From NCBI GenBank assembly GCA_949316495.1, contig OX439006.1, forward strand, positions 44,598,918 to 44,662,917: DNA of 64,000 nt, read 5' to 3'. The position numbers and the translations under genes were made by a program. This stretch comes from Amphiduros pacificus. Taxonomy: Eukaryota > Annelida > Polychaeta > Phyllodocida > Hesionidae. Below the pieces are notes generated by a model. The model was given only the letters and a program-made list of their open reading frames with translations. It ran no database searches and was not told the DNA's origin. Of this stretch, positions 39,401 through 49,696 are shown one piece after another (position 1 is the first letter of the stretch; each line of letters starts with the position of its first letter).

Positions 39401-40224
39401 TACAGAGAAAATCACATTTTATCAATTGACAAATGGACAAAAGGGAAGTTGGTTTTTGATGGTTTTGTTTTACTTTACCTATTTGTAGACAACACGTATT
39501 TGAGCTATTTTAGTTGTGATTTATGCATATTTGAGGTCAATCTTAATTCCTTTCTATTATGTGATGAGCTGTATATTGCAGAATAAAAGGTTCTGTGGAG
39601 TTCAAACTTTAGGTAAATGCTCTTCTGTGGAAAATAGAATAGGATAAGATCAAGAATGTTATGCAATAACTTGTACAGTTTACTATAGTATTTCCCTACC
39701 TTAGAATCTCTTTAAGCTCATTACATGACAGTATCAACAGATTTAACTGACATTTGTCACCGAGCTGTGTTGATTTGAATATAGAAAACATGATACCCAC
39801 TTGTGTCACGATAGGTAGACCAGTAAATCTTTAATCTCCAAATCTCTTCTCCTCATTGAACATTGTTTTTTTAGCGAGGCATTTTATCAATTTTGATGGA
39901 GGCCAAGCAGTAATTAGTTTTTCAAAGGAAGACATTTGTTTTGATATCCTCATTCTGGACCGGAAGTGAACCTTATTTGCTTTGTAACACAGCCTCTCCC
40001 TATCCTGGAAAAGCAGACAATATGAACTATTTGTCTGAAATAACATCAGCATCCATGAGATATTTTGTTGAAAATTACATTTACGTAAGACACATGTGTA
40101 TCAATTGTTGTTTTCCTCAATGAAAAGTGCAAACAGATATTCAGGAAATGAGAGTATGGGATAGAGACCAGAATTAGGTTCATACAGTGTCCTGGGAGAC
40201 ACTCGTTGGTTCAGGTGTTAGCAT

Positions 40225-40526
40225 GTGGCAGTTGGTTAGGGCGCCAGCTTATTAGCACCAGTTCCTCTGTGGTGATCCAAAGATCGTGGGTTCGAACCCC
40301 GGCCATGCCGGGATTGAACTCATGATACAATTTCCCACATGAGCTGAGGCCTGTGCCAAAGGGTTAACCCGTTGTCCTTGTAAATCTGTGACCGGGTGGG
40401 TTGTCATGTCAAGGACCTGCGACATGACAATTCAGTGAGGCAGCAGTATATATCTGCTACAAGTAGGTCTCATCACGAAATAACTGAAATAATGTTGAAA
40501 GTGATGTAAAACCCCAAACAAACAAA
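40225..40526 (+). mobile_element. tRNA-derived SINE, second copy
   Basis: Same family as 36873-37196, in the opposite orientation. Box B (GGTTCGAACCC) is good, while the first bases and box A are shortened (GTGGCAGTTGG). It ends in AAACAAACAAA and is flanked by TTAGCAT repeats (40218-40224 and 40527-40533), a likely target duplication. Confidence 0.88.
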
Positions 40527-40904
40527 TTAGCATATCACAAAGCCTGACCCAACTTGTGAAATCTGTATCCCAGGACACTGCATTCACATGGGCGTTCTTG
40601 CCTTATTGCGTTGGGGGAGGAAAAAGTGGGATTGTAGTGATTGGAAAGAAGAAAATTTGTATATTTTTTTATTCTAACTTTGACCATTTTATGCTACATT
40701 TTGCAATAAGTAGCACAATATATCAGATGGATACATCCATAGGGCTGAACTTTAGTAGAGCAGAGGGTTGAAATGAACGAAATCGGGATGATAATTAGCA
40801 GGATTCTGTGAGGTTGAGGATGAAGGGTATTTGTTAATGGGTAATTATTAAAGCAGGCAATAAGTGCCCAATAATTGCTAGATATTGGATAATGGAATTG
40901 GGGC

Positions 40905-41340
40905 GAGATTTACCGTGCAAGGGGTGAGCTTTGGGGTGGGGATGGGGTGAGCTAAGGGTGGAAGTTGAGCGTACACAGGGTTGGATTGAGTGGGTTAGTT
41001 GTGGATATGGAGTAAGTAAACAGGGGTTGAGTTTGGGGTGGGGTGGATGGATCTTGTGGTCGGGGTGGATGGATCGTGCAAGTGGTTAAGTAGACCAAGC
41101 TCGGGATGGAGTGAGCTTGGGGTGGGGTGGGTTTGGGTGGGGTTGAGTGTGTATGCGGTTTGATGGGGCAAGCAAGGAGTTGGGAGGAGCGAGCTTGGGG
41201 TGGGGATGGAGTAAGCGCGGGGTTGGGAGGAGCGAGCTTGGGGTGGGGATGGAGTGAGCACGGGGTGGTGATGGAGTGAACACGGGGTGGGGATGGAGCG
41301 AGCACGGGGTGGGGATGGAGCGAGCACGGGGTTCTGGCGG
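40905..41340 (+). repeat. GC-rich imperfect minisatellite
   Basis: G-rich units such as GGGGTGGGGATGGAG and GAGCGAGCACGGGG repeat irregularly; several are near-identical at 41190-41340. Long open frames on the minus strand (Pro/Ser/His-rich) come from this composition and are not accepted as genes. Confidence 0.85.
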
Positions 41341-42725
41341 AGATATTGATCGCGCAGATTGTCGTGTCCATGTGTCACTGCTCGCGATCCCAAATGTTCT
41401 CAGTCCAAAAAGAATGTGAGGCGAGGGGCGTGATTGGGTTGCTGCCACTGGTAGCTTGCCAATGTGAACTGAGATGGTATGTGAACAGAGCAACTGCGCT
41501 GTGGGCCTGGATTGAGTGCACATCTCACTTATATTTCTGTCAATACTCACCTATATATCACACTCTATATAATGAACTATACTATATCAGACTGATTTAT
41601 ATATCAGTTTATTCTGAATTAAATGAGTATTTCCCATGTGCTCTCCATAATATAGTGAACTATAATATATGACTCATTTATATATCAGTGCTCGCAATTA
41701 TATAATAAACTATAATACATCATAATCACACATCAGTTTATTCCGAATTAATTGAGTAATATGCTTTCCGTTATATAATGAAATCTAATATATTAATCTG
41801 TGGTAAATGCAATATAATATGGCTTATCATCAACCTAAGATGTTTATCATTCTTATAATTGTTTTGCCATGGTTAATTAGTTAAAATGACAATATTATAC
41901 AGATCGGCCTCACATTGTTTCTCTTTGCCCACTGGGAATTAAGCAATCTGATCAACAGATAAAGAGCAGAACAGATTATGTATTTTTAAATGTGTCGGCA
42001 ATTATCAATTATATATATATATATATATATATATATGCTGTGCGTAGACAAGTTCAATATTATGGTACGTTTTTAATCAAATGAAAAGTCAGTGAACTGT
42101 GTAAGATCCTTACGTTTATGGGATTGCAAGCCAGTCTTTATGTTTAACAATGCAAGCAACTGTGCAGTTCTTAGTTCATGTACACCAATAACTGTTATCT
42201 GATTTGAGACAAGACATACAAAATATCTGTAAATTAATTGTAAATCATGTCAAACAAGTATCGGTATTAAGCAATAGTGTTTGATGCTTAACAATGTTGT
42301 ATAGTAGATAAGGGTGCATTGATGTATCAATTGTTGGCTTAGTTGTGTGGCTGTACATGTGTTGGGGTGTTGGACGGTTGGTACACTTGTGTGCAGTCCT
42401 CTCTACCTCTGTATATATGTATATATAGCTGGGTGAGACATAGCTGGGGTGCTAACTGTAGCAAACAAATATACGCCACAAATATCCAACTCTCATGATC
42501 GTTATCATGGCAACCATCCACATTTAATGTGACCAGAATTGCCTGGTATTGATTAGTTTCCAAGGCAACGGCTTTTCACTCATTTAAACACAGGGACAGA
42601 ATAAGGAGAGCACAAAAATTAACTTACTGTAGTGCAAGGTATTAACGGAGAGTGATTGCAGAGTTTACAAGCAAGGGAAAAGACAGTGAAAAGTTTGGGG
42701 ATAGCATATAGTTATGATGCTTACC
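41341..42725. other. Non-coding region, nothing recognised
   Basis: AT-rich. It includes two or three loosely similar segments at 41550-41790 (ATATCAGTTTATTC... and TATAATGAACTATA-like blocks) that suggest local duplication, and a short (TA)n at 42009-42037. No supported exon. Confidence 0.4.
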
Positions 42726-42860
42726 TTGGGTGGAGAGAGTGGAGAAGGGGTTGGTAAAGTGTGAGCAGGGGTCTCTTATGATCAACCACACATTCTAAAT
42801 CATAGCTTTCTCTCAACTCAACTGTACAATAAACCATCACCGTCACCAACAAGACCGCTG
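42726..42860 (-). other. Candidate first exon with strong donor
   Basis: The minus strand has CCACCCAAG|GTAAGC with last exon base 42726, a near-consensus donor. Upstream is a more GC-rich patch (GGCGACGAATACAGCGGCGC-type sequence at about 42860-42890) that could be a promoter. It may be the 5' exon of paralogue 2 or part of the 3' UTR of the 67-aa gene just upstream. Confidence 0.3.
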
Positions 42861-42977
42861 TACGGCGCCGCTGTATTCGTCGCCGCTGTCAGGACGTTCC
42901 CTCGTCCATACTACAAAGCCTCTGTGTGAAAAGCCTGACAAGATCAAAAATAATCCATATGCTTTTACCTCCTATGT

Positions 42978-43181
42978 TTAACGGCCACTGCCAAAAATAA
43001 GCTCTCCGCAGATGGAGGTGGTCCAGAAAGTAGTGAAGAGAACAAGGATGGCTAGAAGTACAACCACAAGAGCTGATAGCACGTCCACAGCCGTTCTCCC
43101 CAATATCGGGATATCTACCTCACCAAACAGTGGGATATTAATGTTGATATCTCGCTTTATTTGCGTCCTGTGTTCAGCCAT
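42978..43181 (-). CDS. Small 67-aa membrane protein
   Basis: A complete open frame of 67 codons: a hydrophilic N-terminus (MAEHRTQIKRDININIPLFG), then EVDIPILGRTAVDV, a hydrophobic segment at about residues 36-55 (SALVVVLLAILVLFTTFW) and a short end SICGELIFGSGR. No family is recognised. Support for a real gene is the ATG start, a plausible tail-proximal membrane anchor, and an NRF-1 palindrome 61 bp upstream in a locally GC-rich, promoter-like patch. It lies in the same orientation as the membrane-protein pair; a 5' exon candidate for that pair starts a short way downstream. Confidence 0.55.
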   Translation of the reverse strand: MAEHRTQIKRDININIPLFGEVDIPILGRTAVDVLSALVVVLLAILVLFTTFWTTSICGELIFGSGR

Positions 43182-43241
43182 GTTCGGGGGCTTGCACAGG
43201 GCGATGTGTCGGCTGCAGGTTCGTCAGTCAGTCAGCGAGCT

Positions 43242-43253
43242 TGCGCATGCGCA
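43242..43253. promoter_or_regulatory. NRF-1 type palindrome
   Basis: TGCGCATGCGCA is a perfect match to the NRF-1 consensus (YGCGCAYGCGCR). It sits 61 bp upstream of the 67-aa ORF in a GC-rich patch, a usual position for this factor in animal promoters. Confidence 0.5.
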
Positions 43254-43792
43254 GATGCAGCAGGGTCCTGCAGGAGATGAGTGCAGGGGGCAGCACCTCC
43301 ACAACTGTGATGTAGTTGTATCACGTGTCCAAACACTCACAAACCTTTCACATGCATAGGTAAACTTCTCACTTTGTGTTAAGCTCCGATTTGATTTGGG
43401 CGATATGCTCAAGTTGGTGGAGGAAATCAATTTTGTGATATCTTCTGAGAATGATTAACTGAAAATAACATTGGCTTCTTAAATGAGGACATATACCGTT
43501 CTAATTTTGTATTTGCGTCATGATCATAAGTCGCTCAAGTTTGCACATGTTAAACGTGTAATCCGGGAAGCGTTTGCGACTGTTGTCATTTATAATGTTT
43601 GACGATGCATGCGTATCGACCAATATGCTTACTGCGAGTTACAAAGTAATTAACTTCAAATATCGGACACATGAAATAAAACTAACATATATGCCTTTGC
43701 ACACATAAAAATCCTATTATATTTATTTAGCCTGGCACTACACCAATCCTTATCCCTGTATTAATTTCACTCGATATTGATTAATTTCACTC

Positions 43793-43861
<69 letters not shown>
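43793..43861. repeat. (CA)n(TA)n microsatellite
   Basis: CA units run into a TA tract. The right end is the insertion point of the hairpin element at 43862. Confidence 0.95.
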
Positions 43862-43866
<5 letters not shown>

Positions 43867-44310
43867 CAAAACATACCGAGTCGGGAAGCTGGGTGAGCGG
43901 ATTCAGTGAGTTGGTGATTGCGGACGGATACCCTGAGCCGAAGGCGAAGGGAATCCGTCCGCCATCACCAACGAACTGAATCCGCGGTCACAGCTGACCG
44001 ACGAGTGTATGTTTTGTTTTTATACCTCAGACAACTACTGTATTTTAAAAAAATGAAACATGAAACAAGATATTTATCGTTACAAACATTTGTAAACAAA
44101 GCGCACCTCATTTGACCCCGTCACGTGACCCGAAAATGGCGCGTACAGCCATAGACTGGTTGCCGCCATCTGTGTATAAACACGATGTTCTTGACACTCG
44201 ATGGGGGACCAGTCTAAAGATGGCCGACGCAAACTAATCAATATTTTACAAATAATCGGCATGCGCGTATTCATTCGAAATCGCATAAATACGCGCATCA
44301 CTGAGGTATA
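43862..44310 (-). mobile_element. Short hairpin-ended element (derivative of the YR transposon)
   Basis: Consists of a hairpin of about 155 bp starting TATAACAAAACATACC (arms meet in the GAGCCGAAGGCGAAGG region), followed at 44021 by TATACCTCAGACAACTACTG and ending at 44310 with ATCACTGAGGTATA. The end sequences match those of the coding element at 52229-54538 in the opposite orientation, including about 170 bp beside the non-hairpin end. It is therefore a non-coding internal-deletion derivative. It inserted into the (TA)n tract; TA-rich flanks hide any target duplication. Confidence 0.8.
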
Positions 44311-44320
44311 AATATATATA

Positions 44321-44345
44321 TAGATCCCAGCGTTGCTGGGATCTA
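44321..44345. repeat. 11-bp stem-loop
   Basis: TAGATCCCAGC, loop GTT, GCTGGGATCTA: a perfect 11-bp hairpin directly beside the short element. It is too short for a confident assignment. Confidence 0.6.
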
Positions 44346-44620
44346 TGCCGTATTACCGGAACTACCTCCACATACAAAGACTCTTCAGCACACACTTATA
44401 ATACATTATATGATAATAGTACATGCACAATAATGATTAATATGATAATATAATTAATGCATGTTTAAATTAGCTACATGGCTACCCAGCCACTGCATCT
44501 CGATGTTCTGGGTGATTGATATTTCAATGATTCTTTTAGCATAGCTAAAAATCAGATTATTTAGATGTTGATAATCTTTTCTCTTCACTCAAGTCAATTT
44601 TTCAAAACATCTTTAATGAA

Positions 44621-45477
44621 TCAAATATCAGTTTCATCATCATAATCAAATAACAAGAAATCATCTTTGTATACATGTTTGGCCCGATCAAGTATATGCT
44701 TAGCGGTAGATTGAAGAACTGCTTTCAAATGTGCCTTGGTGTGGTTGTTTGATGGATACGCTTTGTGTAGTATGTTTTTAGATCCAATGTAATTGAGAAC
44801 TTTCTTTGAATCTTTCTGTGAATTTTCCAATTTGCCAACAAAGTCATATTTTACAGTACATGGCTGGCAAAGGTTTATATATGTATTCCAGTGCTCGTTA
44901 AGTTTAAGATTATCCATTGCGAATTGTAGAAATTCGCCAAAATGAACACCACCCTGATCTGTTGTATTCTTCCGATATTTCATGAGAATCCTTGGTGCCC
45001 AAATCTGTTTAGAAATCACATCAAGACCAGGATTAATCTTATCTTTAAAAGCAGAGTACAGCCTTGTGAACGGATTTCTCACAAACATGAATTTATAGTA
45101 GTTTTGGATTCTGAATTGTTTTTCAGATGCAGTGTAGTCAATAAATCCCTTGAGCCCATGCTTCAAAAGAAAACTGTAATTATGGACCAACATTGGGTAA
45201 GACAAGTTAAGACCTGGGTCTATGTTTAGAAGCAATGTCTTTTTCCAGTTGGTACACCCAACCTTTGGTATGGCGCACATGATGATTTTATTTTTGTCAT
45301 CAACCAATATCTTTGTTTTATGATGGTAGTCTTCATCCCAACTCAATTTATTGCTGGCTTGACAATATTGTTGGAGTCTTTTTTTCCAGGTTGATTTGAT
45401 ATCTACCGCTCTCTTAGTGGTATTACTAATTGAATTGTTTCCATAATGTTCCTGGTTAAAAGGAATGACGGGATCAT
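44621..45477 (-). CDS. Carbohydrate sulfotransferase, 3' coding exon
   Basis: The C-terminal 284 residues of a Golgi carbohydrate sulfotransferase of the HNK-1/CHST8-14 group (Sulfotransfer_2), which moves sulfate from PAPS to glycan. The 5'-phosphosulfate site is IPKVGCTNWKK and the 3'-phosphate site is FVRNPFTRLYSAF; the later YDFVGKLEN block is also typical. The exon opens at an acceptor (AATTACAG) at 45478 with DPVIPFNQEHYGNN, and the frame is intact to the stop after FDYDDETDI. The N-terminal membrane anchor and stem must come from exons further upstream, and none was found in the window before or beyond the transposon cluster that begins 230 bp upstream. It could be a living gene with a large, element-filled intron or a stranded exon. 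Confidence 0.85.
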
Positions 45478-45479
45478 CT

Positions 45480-45704
45480 GTAATTGAATTTGATAAAATT
45501 TATTTTTCACTACAAATGCCAGGTGAGATGGAGGATTCAATCTTTAGACGAGATCGTGTGAGTGCAGTGTTCAGGCTGATTTATTGACGAAATGACATGA
45601 AACATAAATTTTATAATGTAATTGATAAATATTTTATGGAATATATACACCAATATAATATTCAATCAAACATTTTATTCGTTTGAAAATAATATGTCAT
45701 TGAA
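45480..45704. other. Intron-like sequence upstream of the sulfotransferase exon
   Basis: AT-rich sequence with nothing recognised. It ends where the large inverted-repeat element begins. Confidence 0.4.
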
Positions 45705-46103
45705 TAAACAAGAAAAAGTGGTGATCCACATGTAACACGGATGAGAAAAAAAATTAACAAACTAACCAAACGTTGCAAAACTGTCAACAAACAGAACAAA
45801 AATTAAAATAAACAAAACAAAAATTACAACAAACAAAACAAAAATTAAAATATACAAAAAAAAACCACAAAACACAAAATGAAATATTATCTTGATTCAT
45901 CTTTTAAAATCATTTAATTTGGTATATGAACGATTTTTTTAGCACAACTTTATACAAAGCTGTGCCTTTTCAAGCTCGATTACGTAAGTTGCCCTAATAT
46001 CGCTCAGGCGCTAACCGCAAATCATCCATCAGACTTTTGCATGTCATCTTGACTTCTAATTGTCCGATTTACACCAAATTTGAACTAAACTTACTGATAA
46101 TTC

Positions 46104-46608
46104 GTTAATGATAAATGACCTAATACATAAGCAATGTATGATTCAAAGAAACCCAATACTGGGCACTGCCTTACACAAAGCCAGCATGATATACAAGAAA
46201 CAGAATTTCTGCTACTGGGATAAAGCAAATACGAAGAAACGATGCAATAATCTTGTGCTACTCTTCCTGCTATCCCTGCTACTATTATGTGGCGATGTTC
46301 ACCCTCATCCAGGACCTGTTCAATTTCCTTGTGGAGTGTGTGAACGACCAGTTGCTAAAAACCACAGAGCTATGCAGTGTGATGAATGTGACACATACGT
46401 ACACATTAAATGTGATGGGCTCACAAATAAAGATTATGAGTTATTCAATAAACAAAGATGGCTGTCATGGGAGTGCTGGAAATGTCGCCTCCCTAATATT
46501 TCTGATGCTTTCTTTGTAAATGAATTTGAAACAAGTAATCTCTTCGAAACACTAAGTGATGAAAGTATCACAAGTGAAAGAACAGATGATCAACCTGCAG
46601 GGAAAAGC
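46104..46608 (+). mobile_element. 505-bp 5' LINE fragment with 28-bp target duplication
   Basis: The segment looks identical to 47800-48304 of the LINE downstream. It is flanked by exact 28-bp direct repeats (46076-46103 and 46609-46636, starting AAATTTGAACTAAAC), which show that it inserted into the left inverted repeat. It encodes the LINE's hydrophobic stretch, HPHPGP motif and PHD finger, then runs 19 codons into flanking sequence. LINE copies are normally cut short at the 5' end, whereas this one lacks everything 3' of the PHD region, including endonuclease, reverse transcriptase and tail. Confidence 0.88.
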
Positions 46609-47089
46609 AAATTTGAACTAAACTTACTGATAATTCCTTGTTCTATCAATTGGGAAGCATTTTAAAGAGATAATTTAATACAACGATGGGCGAACGAATA
46701 GCGTATGAATACAAAAGAAAAGAAGTGACAACTGAGCATCAAATAGCAAAACAATTGAACAAAGCAAAACAAAGAACCAAGTGTTGATTTTAAAAAATCA
46801 AGCTCGCGTAAGTTTGCAAAATCCCAATGCAAAATCTAGACTTTGCAGTCCAAATATATATGGACATGTTATTAGTGTCTTGGCAAAATCCAACGAAAAT
46901 CTTCTTACTCTACCACGCACTCACAAATCACTTCTCAAACAAAAGCGACATCTGACGGTGTAAGCAGAATTATTGAGGCAAAAGATGGCCGCCACGGACC
47001 GATAATCGGGGTAAACTCCATAGACTTACGGCTTAATCATATCAAAACCTCGAACATCTAGCCCTAAAGGCAAAACAAACGCGAGCGAA

Positions 47090-47580
47090 AAAGAACTGAA
47101 TATAACTTTTCTGAACCCGTCCTTGGCTTCTTGCCTAGGCGACTAGAAAAGTGACAACAAAAGAGAATCTAACTTTTCTGAACCCGTCCTTGGCTCTTGC
47201 TTAGGCGACAAGAAAAGTGACAAACATAAAAAAAAAAAAGAAAAAAAAGAAGAGAGTTCCAAATTGCACCCTTGGGCTCCAAAAAAAACTTGTACCAAAT
47301 TGAACACTTGGACAAGGTTCTTGAAAAAAAGCAAAAAAATAGAGTACCAAATTGCACCCTTGGGCTCCAACAAAAACTTGTACCAAATTGAACACTTGGA
47401 CAAGGTCTTGAAAAAAAGCAAAAAAAAATAAAAAAATAAAAAAAAATAAAAAATAAAAAAAAATAAGAGAGTACCAAATTGCAACCTTGGGCTCCCAACA
47501 AAAAATAAGAGAGTTGTGAATCAAAACTGTTAAAAAATTGAGAGTTGAATTATCCAGTCCATAAAGAGTACCAAATTGAA
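47090..47580 (+). repeat. Tandem monomers ahead of the LINE
   Basis: Two units of about 60-65 bp (CTTTTCTGAACCCGTCC, then GGCGACAAGAAAAGTGAC) are followed by about three units of 100-125 bp (TACCAAATTGCACCCTTGGG, AACTTGTACCAAATTGAAC, GGACAAGGT) joined by A-rich linkers. Position directly before the LINE suggests a 5' UTR made of repeated promoter monomers, but they could belong to the host element instead. Long open frames on the minus strand here are repeat artefacts. Confidence 0.7.
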
Positions 47581-47683
47581 TCTTTGGATTCCTTAGACTC
47601 GAACAAAAAACAAACAAACAAACAAACCAAAAAAAAGACAACAAACAAACAAATAAAAAACAAAACAAAAACAAAACAAAAGG

Positions 47684-49696
47684 ATGAATGGTTATCTCCC
47701 AAAACTGATTCTAAATTGTCTTGTCTGCATATTGGTGGCAAGCATAACTCATGAAGGAAATTTTGGCAATAATTCCAACAAACCCAGAAGGACTGCATCG
47801 TTAATGATAAATGACCTAATACATAAGCAATGTATGATTCAAAGAAACCCAATACTGGGCACTGCCTTACACAAAGCCAGCATGATATACAAGAAACAGA
47901 ATTTCTGCTACTGGGATAAAGCAAATACGAAGAAACGATGCAATAATCTTGTGCTACTCTTCCTGCTATCCCTGCTACTATTATGTGGCGATGTTCACCC
48001 TCATCCAGGACCTGTTCAATTTCCTTGTGGAGTGTGTGAACGACCAGTTGCTAAAAACCACAGAGCTATGCAGTGTGATGAATGTGACACATACGTACAC
48101 ATTAAATGTGATGGGCTCACAAATAAAGATTATGAGTTATTCAATAAACAAAGATGGCTGTCATGGGAGTGCTGGAAATGTCGCCTCCCTAATATTTCTG
48201 ATGCTTTCTTTGTAAATGAATTTGAAACAAGTAATCTCTTCGAAACACTAAGTGATGAAAGTATCACAAGTGAAAGAACAGATGATCAACCTGCAGGGAA
48301 AAGCTCCCCCACAAGACCAAAGCAAGGTAGAAAAAAGCAAAAAATTCAAAAGCTTAAGGTTATGACAGTGAACTGTAGAGGCCTCAACTCAACCAAAAAG
48401 CAATTGGAGCTACAGGAACTAATAACTGAACATAATTACCCTGATATATTATGCATTACGGAATCCCACATTGACCACACTATTACAGACAGTGCCATCC
48501 ACCCTGATTATGATATAGGTAGAGAAGACAGATGCAAGGGTGGTGGTGGGGTACTGATCGGTATCCATAAAAGGTGGCTGTCAGACCCAAAGGAGGAGAG
48601 CCTAAAAACTGACTGTGAACTTGTATGGAGAAAGCTTAACATAACAGGAACAAAACCACTGTTCATAGGATGTTACTATAGGCCAACAGACAGAAATATA
48701 TCTAACGTCCATGAATTAAATGCATCTCTTGGAAAGATTCCCCAGTCCGACACAAACACCCCTAATATATTGCTAACAGGGGACTTCAATGTACCAGATA
48801 TCACATGGGAGAATATGTCCTATAAGCCAAGCCCTGCATATGGGATTGACCTAAACACAGTAATGATCGATACTTTTAATGAACACTGTCTCACACAAGT
48901 AAATCCGCACCCAACCAGGGGAGACAATAGGTTAGATCTGGTCGGTACGACAAACCCTAGCCTAGTAATTAATGTATCTGTCCACCCAGGCATGAGTGAC
49001 CATGATGTGGTGATAACAGAAATCAATGCAAAAGCCACACTGGCCAAGAAGAAGCCAAGAAACGTACTACTGTACAAAAAAGGAGACATGAGTGCAATAA
49101 AGCAAGACATGCGTGTCTTTTTTGAAGATGAAGTTAAGGACTCAAGTCTCGCAGTTGAAACTCTGAACAATAAGTTCACAGATAAGCTTATGGAGTCCAT
49201 CAATAAACACATTCCTATTAAGAAAATAACTGGTAGATGGGATGTGCCATGGATGACAAAGGAAATCAAGAGACAAATAAGAAGAAAACAAAGACTATAC
49301 AACAAGGCTGAAAAAACTAAAAAGGATTCTGACCGTAGAAAATTCAGAAACCTTAGGAAACACATAAAACATAAGTTGAGAGAATCCCACAATGAATATG
49401 TCCTTGGCCTTCTCGATTTACCTGACATTGAATTCAGTAGACCATCAATGGGAAAAAGGTTCTGGAACTATATTAGAGCCAGGCGCAAAGATACTGTTGG
49501 TGTACCAACACTAACAGAAAATGGCATTGAAGTGAAAGACAGTAAAGGCAAGGCAGAAGTTCTTTCACGACAGTACAAATCTGTATTTTCTACGGAAAAC
49601 ATGGAAAATATTCCTGACAAAGGTGACCCAACCTCTCCACAAATAGAGCCAATTACCATCACAGTTGATGGTGTGGAAAATTGCTCTCTAACCTAA
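47684..49696 (+). CDS. LINE protein, N-terminal part: PHD finger and endonuclease
   Basis: 670 codons. Residues about 88-101 are hydrophobic (LVLLFLLSLLLLC) and run into GDVHPHPGP (102-110), which resembles the 2A ribosome-skipping motif but has His in place of the usual Glu and Asn. A PHD finger follows at C115-C166 (CGVC, CDEC, H139, CWKC). The endonuclease/exonuclease/phosphatase domain covers about 224-450, with VNCRGLN, ITESH, GDFNVPD, and GMSDHDVV as catalytic blocks. After a Lys/Arg-rich linker, the frame ends at VENCSLT, where the homologous frame would run on into the reverse transcriptase. Confidence 0.9.
   Translation: MNGYLPKLILNCLVCILVASITHEGNFGNNSNKPRRTASLMINDLIHKQCMIQRNPILGTALHKASMIYKKQNFCYWDKANTKKRCNNLVLLFLLSLLLLCGDVHPHPGPVQFPCGVCERPVAKNHRAMQCDECDTYVHIKCDGLTNKDYELFNKQRWLSWECWKCRLPNISDAFFVNEFETSNLFETLSDESITSERTDDQPAGKSSPTRPKQGRKKQKIQKLKVMTVNCRGLNSTKKQLELQELITEHNYPDILCITESHIDHTITDSAIHPDYDIGREDRCKGGGGVLIGIHKRWLSDPKEESLKTDCELVWRKLNITGTKPLFIGCYYRPTDRNISNVHELNASLGKIPQSDTNTPNILLTGDFNVPDITWENMSYKPSPAYGIDLNTVMIDTFNEHCLTQVNPHPTRGDNRLDLVGTTNPSLVINVSVHPGMSDHDVVITEINAKATLAKKKPRNVLLYKKGDMSAIKQDMRVFFEDEVKDSSLAVETLNNKFTDKLMESINKHIPIKKITGRWDVPWMTKEIKRQIRRKQRLYNKAEKTKKDSDRRKFRNLRKHIKHKLRESHNEYVLGLLDLPDIEFSRPSMGKRFWNYIRARRKDTVGVPTLTENGIEVKDSKGKAEVLSRQYKSVFSTENMENIPDKGDPTSPQIEPITITVDGVENCSLT

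Noticed and set aside
40952-41550. Pro/Ser/His-rich proteins on the minus strand
   Set aside because: Open frames in several phases arise from the G-rich minisatellite; there is no splice or start context.
46108-46665. Host gene with a PHD finger
   Set aside because: The sequence appears identical to the N-terminal region of the adjacent LINE and is bounded by a 28-bp target duplication. Its last 19 codons come from flanking DNA.
47143-47674. Phe-rich membrane protein on the minus strand
   Set aside because: It is the complement of A-rich tandem monomers before the LINE; three overlapping frames show the same pattern.
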